Below are positions 38,789-51,154 of a stretch of DNA of 64,000 bases, in pieces. The notes under the pieces are model-generated. The model saw only the letters and a list, made by a program, of their open reading frames with translations, searched no databases and had not been told where the DNA came from. Made by a program: the position numbers and the translations under genes. This stretch comes from Cinclus cinclus (lineage: Eukaryota > Chordata > Aves > Passeriformes > Cinclidae): NCBI RefSeq assembly GCF_963662255.1, contig NC_085050.1, positions 21,872,131 to 21,936,130 on the forward strand, written 5' to 3'. The first letter of the stretch is position 1. Every line of letters begins with the position of its first letter.

Positions 38789-40090
38789 ACCTGACAGGTA
38801 AGTTGAAAGACCATTTTGGTCCACAAAGAAATCAACCAGCTGCAATCTAAGTAAAGAACAGGCCACAGTGCCTCAAATTCTAATTTTTGAGTTAGACTTC
38901 CCTGAAATTATACAGCACCTTTTTCATAATCCTTCAAAGAACAGCACATGTGAGACATTATCACACTCTGAAATCTGACCATAGAGCTTTCTTTCTTTAC
39001 AAGTTAGCTTTCATTTAGTCTTTCATTGTATTCTTGTTGATGTTGAAATAAGTAACCTATGGCTTTTAAATAGCAAATTTAGAAGGCCTTGCAGGTGGTG
39101 ATTATTTTCACTCATGCTTGCTTTCCACAAGATAGATGCTGATAATTCCTCAGTACTTTGCAGCAATGATTGCCTCTAAAAGTATAAGATTCAAACTACA
39201 TAACACCTACACAGTCATTTCCTGATACCTAATAGTGAAGCTGTTGTGCTAACAGTGAGGTGGTTTACATACAGCAAATAATTTTGGGTGCAAAACATTA
39301 GTTACATTAGAATTTTCTCAGTAGTTGGACAAGGCTGCATAAATATGATCCTTAGAAGAACCAGTTTTAGAAACAGGTCCTCAAGCACACAGTTGGGAGC
39401 AATGGGTAAGCACCTCCACTCCAGCAATTCAACAGCTGGTACTCAGTGCATCCCAACCAGCCACTACACCTCAAACAACAGCTGAGGGAAATACAGATGC
39501 TGAAAATGTCATCGGCTCAGTCTCAGTCTTTGTACAGCACTTCCTGCAGTCATATAATACTTCAGTTCTCTTGAGTTGAACAAGGAACAAAAACTTCCCA
39601 GCACAAAACTTTCTGCAGTGTAACAAAAACTGAGTCACAACTGGCAAGACAGAAGTTAAGGCATTGCCAGTAAATTCAAAGATATCTAATGATTTTAATG
39701 AGATGATGTTGTTGTAGTTCAGAATGCTAATCACTTCTCACACTGAAGAGAGTAGCCCATGTATGCCCAGAAAAGCAGCATGAGCCAACCACAACAAACC
39801 AAAATAACAAAGTTAAATTTGGAATTTCACAGTGATTCATTGACCTGCCTTTTTCAAAAGAGCCTTTGAACAGATGTCATTGCTAAGTCATGTTAAAAGA
39901 AGCAAATATTTTAAGAATGCTCACTTTGCTCCTTTATACAATTGAATCAAGCCATCTGTGCTATAGTGGTCCATAACCAATATTCTATCCACTTAGAATG
40001 TACTAAAAATCATTCTTGTTTAGTTCCTGAGCAGGTCCTTCAATAGGATACACCTCTAAGGTATTCTCCAGAGAGTTAGAGAAAAGTGGG
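38789..40090. other. Gene-free unique DNA
   Basis: Nothing recognisable. Frames at 39.29 (plus, 65 codons) and 39.47 kb (minus, 87 codons) have no distinctive features. Confidence 0.5.
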
Positions 40091-40123
40091 AAAAAAACCA
40101 CCAAAAAACCACCAAAAAACCCC
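40091..40123 (+). repeat. Short A/C simple repeat
   Basis: Three units of the type CCACCAAAAAA in tandem, just beside CR1 copy 6. Similar ACC/A-rich low-complexity sequence recurs at 43.72-43.78 and 57.04-57.14 kb. Confidence 0.75.
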
Positions 40124-40185
40124 ACACTTATCTAAGATAGGAGTTCTGATTCTTTTTTCGTTTTCCTCTTTCTGTGAGTTCACAG

Positions 40186-40622
40186 AAACAGAGAATGGGT
40201 CAGGTTAGAAGGGATCACAGTGGGTCATCTGATCCAATCCCCCTGCTCAAACAGGGTTATCCCAGAGCACAGGATTGTGTCCAGGTGGTTTGTGAACACC
40301 TCCAGTGAAGGAGACTGCACAGCCTCTCTGGGCAATCTGTTCCAGCCAGTGCTTGGTCACCCTCACAGTAAAGAAGTTCCTCCTCATATTCAAGTGGAGC
40401 TTCCTGTGCATCAGTTTCTGCCCATTGCCTCTTGTCCTACTGCTTGGCACCACAAGACCCTGGCTCCATCCTCCTGCATCCTCCCTTCAGACACTGGCAG
40501 ACACAGGCGAGGTCCCCTCTCAGTTGTCTCCTCTTGAGGTTGAACAGGCCCAGCTCTCTCAGCCTTTCCTCATAAGAGAGATGCTTCAGTCCCTTACTCA
40601 TCTTTGTCACCTCCTCTTGGAT
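40186..40622 (-). mobile_element. CR1 LINE fragment, best preserved copy (copy 6)
   Basis: Read on the plus strand this is the reverse complement of the CR1 3' region: 'gttagaagggatcacagtgg', 'ctgctcaaacagggttatcc', 'ccctcacagtaaagaagttc', 'attgcctcttgtcctactgc', 'ctctctcagcctttcctcat' and 'agagatgcttcagtccctta'. About 435 bases are nearly collinear with the consensus, with few indels, so this is the youngest-looking CR1 here and the only one on the minus strand. It is 5'-truncated near 40622. Open frames on it (105 and 136 codons plus, 68 minus) are products of the repeat, not genes. Confidence 0.93.
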
Positions 40623-43600
40623 AATACAAAATTTAAACTAGAAGAATTATGTGAATATTTGGAATCACAATGTTCTCTAAAGACTAGAAATATCCTCCTG
40701 ACATTAAGTAGATAATAGCATCTTCAAAAGAGCCATAATTCTTAAGAATTTCTACTTTCACAGGGCAAATTTCAGTCTTCTTCTGGATACGTAGATTTGA
40801 TGACAGTGCCCAAAAAGATACTCTGTTTAATGGCAGTGATGGAAAATCACAATCTTATCTTTAACTGTTTCCAGATCTGCATGACTGTCTGAATTAGCAT
40901 TGGAGCATTCCAGCTGGGCACCCTGGTGTTTTTCTGTGCCTTTCTCAGCAACAAAGTTATTGCTTTTTCCACAAGACTGTGTTTGTATATTTTGCTAGAA
41001 CAGGGACACAATTAAGGGGTCATGAGGGGTTGCACAGTATAAAGCAGTTTAATCTGTATTTTCTAATCTCTGAAAGCAAAAAGAAGAGAACATTTTGTCA
41101 TTAACTCCACCCATGCTGAGACTGAAAACTCAATTGGCACAGTAAACCACAAAATTATGATTACTGTTAGCAACAGGTAACTCCAAGAAGTCACCTGGAT
41201 TTCTTCCAGTTAATCTAGTACTCAAGAATACTTAACAGGTTTTGCTATTGCACGGGGATTTTTTTCTTTTAAACAAAATATTTCAATATTTCCCAATTGG
41301 ATGATGAATCCTAAAAGCTAACATATTTACAAAAGGTTACAGAAAAATTCTCAACATTCTGTAAGGAATATTTTGGAAGCCAATTAATTTAAGAGAGTAG
41401 AAGAAATATGCTATTACTGAATTACTCCACACAATTTTACTTCCAAGTACCTCCTAGCCTTTTTCCCTGAACTGCAACTGCCAGTTTTTCCATATTGCCC
41501 TAGGAACAGAGTGAGATAGCAGCCAGCCTCCCCACTTTCTTTTGCTGTGCAGTATTGCTACGGCAGCCAGCTGGCTCTGAGATAAAGCCCCACTGAAGGT
41601 CAGCGTGCAGACGGTACCAACCTAAACTCAAGGGAACAACTGAGACCTCAAGCTAAGAGTGCAAGGCAAATGCAACATGTTAATCCCTTCACCTCACATC
41701 TGTTTTCAGATTCTTCTGAACACGACGTTCCCGCTCTCCTGCAGAGTGGATGGGTAGAGACACACCTCATCAACAGACCACAGTTCTTTTCCCCTTGGGA
41801 GCTCTGGCAACTGCAGGTCCTTTGAGACATGTTTTTTATTCCACACAACTGAAGTTCTTGTGATTCTGCATTTCCAGAAGAGGATTATTTTGGCCACAAG
41901 TGATGGTGGTAATCAGCAAGCAAAAGTTACACAAACTTACATTTGCTATATTTTTTCTTTTTATAAATAATTATTGCAAATCATATCAAAGTAAAAAAAA
42001 AAATCCTAATTATACAGAACCTAATCTTAAGGGGGTTATTTTGAGATCTCCATATTCGATGACATAGTAATTGTCACACCATAAAAAGGAAATGTTACTT
42101 TCAGGCTCAGGTTTTGGAACTGTTCCCTCAATTCCTTACTTCCACAAGATAAAGTTCGAAACCAACCTGCACCTAATAAGTCTTTGTCTAGCTTGAATTT
42201 TTTTTAAATTATTATCTATGCAAGCAAGCCTACAATTACATCCTAAGGGGAAGAAAAGCATTTCTCTTCACTGAGGAAAACGTTGCAAACACACACAGAT
42301 CTGTTTTGCACAGATATTTAAGTGAAAGACTGTGGCAAGAATCAAATGCTCTATATCAATGTAATTAGCTTCATTAGGTCAAAATTTTCTATCAAGCAAG
42401 CACATGAAGCAATGAATTAATTCTACCCTCATTGCTGAAGATTGTCCTTCAATGCATACCTAAAAAAGTAAAGATATCTGTAAACCTTCTATGTAAAACC
42501 AAATGAAAATTATTTGGATGCAGCTGTCTGTGTAGAAGTCTGCAGTGAAGTGCTCAGGGTACAGTGGCTTTACACTAAACATTACTGTGTACCCACCCCA
42601 AGTGTTTGCTTGCATTTTGAACAGCAGTAGTCTGCTGAATAACAAATACTGAACTGTCGAGACATGTCAATGTGGATTGTACAGAAAAGAAATCTTTACA
42701 ACCACAGCTCACGTGGGTTCAACCACAGCTGCCAGGCTTCAGACAGGAACATCAAGGATGTTAAAAATGTGTTTAAGTATCAAAGTCCAAGACTCTCAGA
42801 ACAAAGACAAGCCTTGAATAAACACACCCAAAAGGTTTTACTAGCAAAACAAAGGTTAACATTGCTTTTTTGGTTACTGATAATACCAAATAAACCAAAA
42901 CATCTGTGCTCACATGATGCACAAAAGACTTTACAGTGGAGTCTACTTCATTAGTAATAACAGAAATTTTTTTTAGAGGTCACATTTTCCTATACAATAC
43001 TACAGATTAAAGTTCTTTTCCTTGAACCTGATATTCATTTTGTGACTGCCATTAAATAAAAGTCAAATTAAGTTTTAAAATAACATTGAATTGTTTATAA
43101 AAGTGTAAGACCATGTTATTGCTTGTGAATTTATAAAGCTATGAAGAAGCATAATGCATTAATACCGCATTAAGAAGTTTTACACAAACATAGGATGCTT
43201 TTGTTAATATGATCTAGTTCAAGTAAAGCCAGCAGAGCTTTGGTTATAGAAATGCATTTGCTTTTAAAAATTAAATCATACTAAAAATTGTCTTTATACC
43301 CATCAGAAAGTTCTATTTTAATTCTCATATTGCTACCAACACCATTTCCAGAACACTGCTAACAACAATATATCACCTTGAAAGTAATAAATACTTTTTA
43401 AAATTTCACTAGGATTTTTTTTTATCAAAATAAAGGTGAAGTATTTTAAATGGATATGTCTGGACATGGTGGAGAGAAATTAACTTCAGCAGCCCTATTT
43501 GCACATAAAACATCCATTTATTGTAGTTAGTACAAGTAAAGATTTACTCATTTACTATTGCATCTCATAATGTGAAATAATTTATCACTTGTGTAAAATA

Positions 43601-45144
43601 AAGTTAGTAAAGATTAACTCATCAATAGAAAGAACATCACTGGCCCATACACTCACACTGCCTTTATCAGGAAGAACAGAAGAAAAGAACAGTACTCTGC
43701 TCAAGCACCACCCCCCTGCCAGTAAAAAAGAATAAAAAAAAAACCACCAACCAACCCCACACCACACCACCAGCCAAAAAGGCTTTAATCACAGCAGGAA
43801 AAAAAATACAAAATTTTCTCTTATTTAAAAGTGACAGCAAAGCAGCTTTCAAAATTGTTGATCTCTTGGGCTAAGCTGAACTTCTACTTAAGCATTCTTT
43901 TGTTGGATCAGATTCTCATTGAAAGAACCGGGGAAATTTTTATAAAAATACTCAGCTGCATGATTGATAAGGAAAAAATATATATTTAATATCTTTTGCA
44001 TGTTATTTAGAAGAAAGAAAAGTTTAAGGCATATCTCCAGAACAAGAAACCAAAATTAGCACAGCACTCCACTGAATAATACCTTCTGCTTTTCAACAGG
44101 TTATTTATTCCAAAAATTATGTGCTGTGATGCATCTCTAACAGTTTCATCATCTAAGTACCCTCATTCAAAGCTCTACAGGGACAGTGCCTCATGTCATG
44201 TAGATGTAGCCTAGATGTCAGCATCTGGAAAAGAGATAACACATTACAGGCATTTGTAGAAAGAACAGCAGCTCCATCCACTGTGTTTCTTCTGATAAAC
44301 CAACACAAGGATCTTCCACCAGATTTATCCTGGAAAATGCTTATTTTTAAGAATACTGCAAGGACTAAGCATGGCTATAGTCTCTGTTCTCACCAAAAAT
44401 CACAGTATTTATCATAGGGTTTTTTTAAAATTATGTAGGATATACCAAACATGAAGTTGTAGGTTAACAACTAATGATTTTTCATAGTTATAAAAGAGTA
44501 GAAACACTGTAAGGCTTTTGGAGATGAACTGTTCAAGCCATACTCCAGGAGCTTTAAGATACTATAGATTAGCTTTCCATGTGTGGTAAGAGAACAAGGA
44601 ATATATTACAATATCTTAGGTATTTTAAGAGTATAATCAAACCTACAATAATTACAAAACTATCCACAAACACCATGTTTATCATCATGACTAAAAGTCA
44701 TACTAGATTACGCTTCCTTACAAGCTCCTTTGATTAAACTTCTGTGACATCTTCCCCAACAATCTTCTGCAAATTGACTCAAAAACATTAAATTGAGATC
44801 AATAATACAAGAACCAAAAATCAAGAAATTTAAGCAATGTTCCCATGATCTGAGCTTCATGTGATAGGGAAAGCTCACCTACTCTACCTTCAAGAATAAC
44901 AAATTTAATATATACATTCAAAAAATCATAGTATTTGCTAAATAGAAACATTTTCTATCTGGGGCAAGAAGCTATTTCGTAACTGTACATCCACACTTGG
45001 TGTTAACCTCTGAAACAAGTATTTGGAATCATCTTTCAATTCTCGTATGCATCCTTTACAAGTCTGGCAAAGAAAAATACACAAAAAAACTTTGTAACTG
45101 ACCAGAGAAGTTGAGGATTTCCCATCCTTATATATCTATATGAA
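40623..45144. other. Gene-free unique DNA
   Basis: No gene or transposon recognised. A GC-richer patch at about 41.48-41.86 kb carries two overlapping minus-strand frames (66 and 63 codons) with no family resemblance. Low-complexity A/C-rich sequence at 43722-43780 (ACC units after an A-run) explains the minus-strand Trp/Gly/Phe-rich frames there. The rest is AT-rich. Confidence 0.5.
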
Positions 45145-45350
45145 CATAGAAGTGTTCAAGGCCAAGCTGGATAAGGTCCTTGGCATCCCAGACTAGTGGA
45201 AGGGGTCCTTGCTCATGGCAAGGGTGTTAGACTACACAACTGAGCTGACCTAACATCTACCACAATCCTACCCTAAGCATGAGCTCAGACTACATGACCC
45301 ACCCAGGTCCTTTTTAACAAGTCTTCCACAATCCCATAAATGCACAATAA
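45145..45350 (+). mobile_element. CR1 LINE 3' tail with a doubled end (copy 7)
   Basis: The start, 'gttcaaggccaagctggata', and the 'ctagtggaaggggtccttgc' and 'atggcaagggtgttagacta' stretches are the CR1 3' tail. The final segment occurs twice: AGACTACA...CACAATCC at 45229-45269 and again at 45287-45334. Either the end was tandemly duplicated or two tails were inserted side by side. The first part is confident; the doubled end is my reading by eye. Confidence 0.75.
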
Positions 45351-45640
45351 AGAATTTGATGTAGAAACTTTATCATGCACCATATCCATGAAAAATTCCA
45401 ATAAGATACAGTCTTGTTTTTAATTTCCGATGGGGTACACATTTTGAGTCCAAGATTCCACTCCCCCACTAAGTTTCCAAGTTTCTCAAGAGTACACAAG
45501 CCATTATCTTTTGCTATTCCAGCCAACTGTTTTCTCCTCGCAATAATCGTCAAGCTCCAAGACACTGCTCACTACATTATTTATAGCGTGAATCTCAGCA
45601 GCCTCAAGTGAGCTGGACTCTTAAGGAAAAATTAGTCAAG
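45351..45640. other. Gene-free spacer between CR1 copy 7 and LTR D
   Basis: Two opposite open frames (83 codons minus, 65 codons plus) overlap here and across the CR1 tail; neither has a recognisable motif. Part of it could belong to the 5' edge of LTR D, whose boundary is not certain. Confidence 0.4.
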
Positions 45641-46160
45641 TGTGCAGTGTTGCCTGGAAAAGCCTGTCTGGCAATTTTGTATGGGCAGCTAACTTTCAAA
45701 TGCCACTTTGGCAAAATACTTGAAAGAGTGTTGGTACAGATGGGGGTTTGACAGGAAGGTCTCACAGATGTGCGTGCTTGGCAGAGGGATCTTTGAATGC
45801 AGAATCTGAAGAAGGAATAGAAATGAAAGCAAGTTGTGATATAGAAGAATTGCTGAGCCAGTCTTACTGGATAACTAAGAAGGCAAAGGGTATGTCAGTT
45901 GGAAGGGGTTTTCATGGCTCAAAGCAAAGGATAAACCCACCTCAAACAGATGTTTTTACCAAGCAAAAAGATTCCACAGGCAAACAAGACTGCAATGTGG
46001 CAAGTAGAAAAAAGGTCTCTGAATTTTCCACTGCAAGAAAACTGGAAAACAACTTCTAACTTAAATTGTAACATAGTAACTTTCTGTGATTGGAGAATAA
46101 CAATGTGAATATAGTAATGTTAGTAGTTAAGATAGGCCATAGGTAATAGTAAAGGTATTG

Positions 46161-46205
46161 ATTGGTTGTTAGGTATTAAGATGCTCAGCAAAGAAAAGTA
46201 TATAA
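46161..46205 (+). promoter_or_regulatory. LTR D promoter: inverted CCAAT and TATA boxes
   Basis: ATTGG at 46161-46165 (CCAAT on the other strand) lies 33 bases before TATATAA at 46199-46205. This is the normal layout of an RNA polymerase II LTR promoter, with the start expected about 25-30 bases after the TATA box. Both boxes look intact, unlike those of LTRs B and C, so transcription from it is possible but unproven. Confidence 0.6.
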
Positions 46206-46319
46206 TGCATTTTAACCAGAACTAGAGTCAGCTTCAGACAAGCTACAGCTGTGGCTGAAAAAGCTGTGGGCTAGGTTCTTGTCACTCACAACCCATGAAT
46301 TGCTGCATCACCTGGATAC

Positions 46320-46325
46320 AATAAA
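46320..46325 (+). terminator. LTR D polyadenylation signal AATAAA
   Basis: A canonical AATAAA about 115 bases downstream of the LTR TATA box, in the position expected at the end of the R region. Cleavage would fall roughly 15-25 bases downstream. Confidence 0.6.
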
Positions 46326-46368
46326 CAGCATCTTAAGAGGCAACTGAAGTCCTGCATCTCTCATTTCA

Positions 46369-49300
46369 GCTCTTACAAAAGAAGCTTTCCAACAAACTAT
46401 CTTCAAAAATACTTTATCCTCTTCAAAACTAAGGTCATGAATCTCTTTCAAACCTCAGTGTTGATTCCCCTAGTCGCCACAACCAGCATATCCTCCAGCA
46501 AATAATTTAAATCCAGAAACTGATAACTATATGTAGGTGTACTCCTCTCCTCCATATGAAGAAAACCTGAAACCTGATAATTGCAAAAAATACCAGCACA
46601 TCTCAAATAATCTAATGTTTTTCATCTCTAAGCTAATCTTTACTTGGCCTACATTTAAGACTTGCTTCTACTAAAAACAGGATTCATTCTATCTTTTTGT
46701 TGATACCACCATTCATAAAGGTAGTCATAAATAATAAATAAATAGGCAGTCATAAATAAAACAAAAGTCAACAATTCTGTGCAAATTACAGAAAAGAAAT
46801 CCGCTCATCCCTTTCTTTCAGAAATAAGCTTTTATTGTTACAGAGTAGCTCCAACACAGAGAAAAACCTCTCCATCTGCCAAGAGGAACGTGGAGAGAGA
46901 GGAGCATGCTCCAGAGGAAGTAGGCAGGAAAATGATACAGGTGTTCTACAAGTGTTCTTAAGGCTGTGCTACCCTTGCTGCCAGTGACAAAGAAAATTTT
47001 CAGGAATCCCTTGCCAATAGCGTGAAGAATGACACAAATGTAAAAGATCAGGGGAATGAGTATCACTTGTGTACCTGCTTCCTCTTATAAGTGAGCCTGC
47101 TGATGTGAAGCCAAAATTGTACAGGTCTGTAACAAGCTCAGAGAGCCCAGAGTGACACTCTCAGTTGAATTTTTTCCTTTAGGCCTTCTCATTTTGATCA
47201 GTGTAAGATACCTAAGTGTCTTAAAACTAGATAAAACTACAACCTTCCAGTTGCAGCCTGCAATCCTGGAAAGATGAATTAGCATGTCAGCATTCAAAAA
47301 ATGCAGATTTCCACAGGGTAATGAGTTCCAGCATGCAAAATTAATTACAACTCAATTGTTACACTTTGTTGTTTTGACCAAGTCTCTTTTTTGCTGAGAA
47401 TTACAAGACTCTCAGAAAAACCAGCCCTGGAGCATTTAGAACTTTTTAGATTCAGTACAAACAATCATGTCTCCAAATAAAAAATCCACTAACATCATGA
47501 AAGGCAATGGCTACAGACTAGGACTTTAAGGAAATAGCTACTTAGCTAGAACATATAAGCTCTTTTCATCATTGCACACTGAAAGGATTTTGAAGCTTCT
47601 CCTATCAGTCCAGATCCTCACACTGAAGACCTATTTCTGCTTACATTTGAACTGGCCTTACACAGCTTTTGGTGAACATGAAGGATTTCCCTCAACTTCA
47701 AGAAATTAGCAATCTAAATAGGCTAGATAAATACAGCACCATTACTCACCACCCGATTTTAAATTATTGAGGAAGTAACAAATGTCATCAGGAACCCTAG
47801 AGTGCTTTCATGCAACCAAATGTCACCTCTTCCCAAGCAGCTAACACTCTCTCCCTCATTAGATGATCTTTACAGAAATGTCTCCTTGCTTTGCAATACA
47901 ATCACTGCTAGCACCTCACTCTGCATTTGCTTTCACTAAGCCCACTCTTTGAGGGCAGTCAAAAATTAAGAAAGTAAATTTTAAAAAGGAAAAGGGTTAC
48001 ACATCTAACCTATAATTATTAGATTATTGGGTCTTTTTCCCCAGTGGACATTAAGGATAAAACTCTAAAGAGAGAAAGGAGTATAATCCCTTCAAAAAGA
48101 TATATGCTCCCTCCACAAATCAAAGAGGCTGCTGGCTTAACTGAAATTGAAATTGTGGATTAAATTATTTCTCAGTTGAATCTCAGATTTTTTAATATAA
48201 TCTGCTCCATATTTCTTTCAAGACAACTTTCTAATTCAAAATTAATAAGAATTAGAGCATTCACAGCAGGTGTTTCAGAACTACAGGGTATGTCATGAAA
48301 GCAAAACACTAAACTTCCTCTCACAGCCATAAATAAAACATTTTCTCTAATAAAACTTTGTGACCTAGTTCCTTCCCTGGCTAGGAAAGGATTTATGAAA
48401 GGACATGTGCTTCACACTCTCATTATCAAGACAGTAATAAATTGTCAGCTAAATTTCTAAATTAACATAATTTTATTACTTATTTGCACTAACCCTTTGG
48501 AAATACCTGTGCAGAAAAATCTAGTCCTCAAAGCCTAGGTCTGACCTCCTTGGAAAACAGCATTAAGAAGGAATACTAATCTTTCAAAGCAATAATTACA
48601 CTATTAGCAAAAGGTAGAGATCAGAAATGAGCACAAAATACAGATTTTAGGTTGTAAAAGATGCTAATACACACATATATACATTAAATGTACATTTTTA
48701 CATCAGTATACCACATATACATTAGACAGCTAGAAAGTCTGTGACATAAAAATCCAGATCTCAATAAATAGTATATTATGGTTACAATACACAATGAAAT
48801 TATTACAATGTGATCCTACGTGACACTTACCCACACAAAACCTACTGAAAGAGCAACAAAATGTTTTTGGTTGGGTTTTATTTGAGATTCAACATGCAGT
48901 CTAGTTTTTTAATCCTGTGACACTTTCAAGGCTCAGATATCAAACAGATTTTCAGATAAACATGCCTCTGATTAGTGAAAACTGGTCTTTCATATATGCC
49001 TCAGAAATCTGCTATAAGCCTTCTAATATCAGCATCACAACAATCTGATACCTCACAGCAAGTCTATTACAATGACAGGTTACAAATGTTTTAAAGCACT
49101 CCATTGATGCCTTCATTCGCATTTCAATTAAGCTGCTGGTGCATCTTTAGCATTCCCATATAATACTTTTATCTTCAGGATACAACAGTTGTGAGGGCTT
49201 TAAACCATTTTTATGGTTTCATTCTGGAACTCCTAAGTACTTGGATTTCTTTTTTCCACTTGGTTTCAACATTTTTATCCAATTTAAACATAGCCAGTCA

Positions 49301-50617
49301 AGAAACGACACTATCAAAGCATAAAGATCCTTTCAAAAAAAATAGTTCAGGAGCAACACAAGAGAGCTACAGATCCAAAGAGTAAACCTTGGGCCCACCC
49401 ACCCCCAGTTCAGCAGGGTCAAAAGGGTTTCCTCTCTTTTCTCTCCATCTTGTGTCAATAATCCCAATCCCTCTGGAGGAGCTGTAATTTTACTGACACC
49501 ACAGGAAAAGGAGACAGGTAGAGGGAAGAGACAGCAGGAACCGCAGTTACCATCCATCCCCTGTGCACCTCAGCTGAGCACCTGCACCCCAAGCAGGAGA
49601 GGCAGGCAGCCAGCAGCTGCTGTTTCACAGGTAGCCTCTCACCTCCCTCACTTTTTCACTGTAGTGCATGGTGAAATAACCTCCAGGGACTTTTGCGCCT
49701 TTAGAAAAGGGCAGCTCTCAAGACCAAAAATATTAAGGACACCCTCTAAGACTTCTCTACTATAAAGCATGCTTTCCACCTCTGTCTCCAATTCCAGACA
49801 TTCCAGGGAAAACACTACTCACAGTATATAAAAAGCACTTTGGGTAAAAAAATCTTTTGTATCCACATTTCATTTTCTGTATTTATTTTCTGCAGTTCTT
49901 GTCTTTTTTTCTCCCCCTAAACAAAAGTTAGGAAAGTGAAAGCACAAGTAAAGGGCAGCCTATGTCACATCACCACCACTTTTCCTTATTCATACATTTG
50001 CTATGATTTCAACATGTACATCTGAAAGACAACTGCACCAAGTAAATTTCCTCCTCTTTAAATCATGTTTTACAGTAACACTCCTCCACTATACTAAAAG
50101 TTAAACCTAAAAGCATTTCACACTCTGACTCAAGCAGAGCATTGATGCATTTTCTACATTAAAAGAACCTAATAGGAAGAGGGGAGCCTGCTGCTTTTAG
50201 ATAATTCTATTTTTATTTCTTCTAAAAAGCCTTTCGTCTATTTGACCCTTACTTGACTTCCACAGCTAAGGCTTCTCCTTTCTTCTGCCTCCATATCCAG
50301 TAGTATTTGCAAGTACTTTTGGAGCTATCCCAGTCACAATACCATTAGGCTACAAATATTTAACTGTTGCTCACACATTTCTGAAAAGCTGGGCACTGTT
50401 TTGTTGCCTGATTCTAACGGGAAATTTCTATCACATCACAACTTGTAATTAATCACAAGAAGGTATGAAACCTGCATTCAAATGGGAACTTAGCTATTAA
50501 CATTTTCTGCAAACTCAGTTTGCTTGCAGTTGTGCGTTACACTTAAATAAAATAAAAACTTATTTTGAGGTCCCAAATAGAACAAAATTACCAACTTTGA
50601 TCATTTCCCTGACTAGC
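46369..50617. other. Gene-free unique DNA
   Basis: Nothing confidently recognisable. Near 46.72-46.76 kb a short direct repeat of AGTCATAAATAA flanks AATA units. A GC-richer stretch at about 49.39-49.65 kb holds a 74-codon minus-strand frame without a known motif. AT-rich dinucleotide runs (TATA/ACAT) lie near 48.67-48.72 kb. Confidence 0.5.
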
Positions 50618-51154
50618 AGTCATGGTTTAACCCCAGCTGACAACCAAGCTCCACACAGTGGGATGGAGAAGAAAACTGGAAGAGTAAAACTGAGAAAAAA
50701 TATCCGGGGCTTAGATAAAGACAATTTAACAGGTAGTGTAAAAACAAATCAACTCAAGTAATTGATTCACCCCTTCCCACAGGCAGGCAGGTGTTCAGCC
50801 ATCTCCAGGGAAGCAGGGCTCTCTCACACATAGCAGTGACTTTGAAAGATGCACACTGTCACTCCAAACACCCCCTTGTCCCCCTCCTCCCCCCTTTCTG
50901 GCTGAGCATGTCACCATCTGGCATGGATCATCCCTTCAGGAAGTTGGGCTCAGCAGTGCTCTGCCCCAACATCTCGTGCACCCCAGCCTCTTTGCTGGTG
51001 GGGTGGGGTGAGAAGCAGATTTGCACTGCCCAGCTGTGACAAAAACATCCCTCATCCCTGTGTTAGCAACACTGCTCCCAGCACAAATCCAAAACACAGC
51101 ACCACACTTGTCACTGAGAAGAAAATTAACTCTACCTCAGTCAAAACCAGTACA
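50618..51154 (-). mobile_element. Solo LTR C, same family as LTRs A and B
   Basis: The plus strand opens AGTCATGGTTTAACCCCAGC (the first base of the usual TG is changed to A) and ends TCAAAACCAGTACA. The middle keeps the 'gctggtggggtggggtgaga' stretch (about 50995-51014) that A and B have lost. Direction is the minus strand by comparison with the family, whose TATA box is destroyed here, while GTTAAA stands in place of the polyadenylation signal. No internal retroviral sequence or clear target-site duplication is seen. Open frames of 66-83 codons over it are shadows. Confidence 0.86.

Larger units (their letters stand above)
45641..46368 (+). mobile_element. LTR D, avian endogenous retrovirus LTR of a second family
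   Basis: The block has the order U3-R-U5: an inverted CCAAT box (ATTGG, 46161-46165), a TATA box (46199-46205), an AATAAA polyadenylation signal (46320-46325), and an end near 46368 at CTCTCATTTCA. The segments 'gttaagataggccataggta' and 'gaattgctgcatcacctgga' are ones I associate with a passerine/avian ERV LTR. The 5' boundary is uncertain (a TG at 45641 is chosen) and no target-site duplication was found. No primer-binding site or gag remnant follows, so it is probably a solo LTR. A 103-codon frame at 45748-46059 lies in U3 and shows no known protein motif. The ERV class is not decided. Confidence 0.65.

Noticed and set aside
40220..40715. 105- and 136-codon plus-strand frames
   Set aside because: They are antisense translations of CR1 copy 6 plus flank, with no reverse-transcriptase motif.
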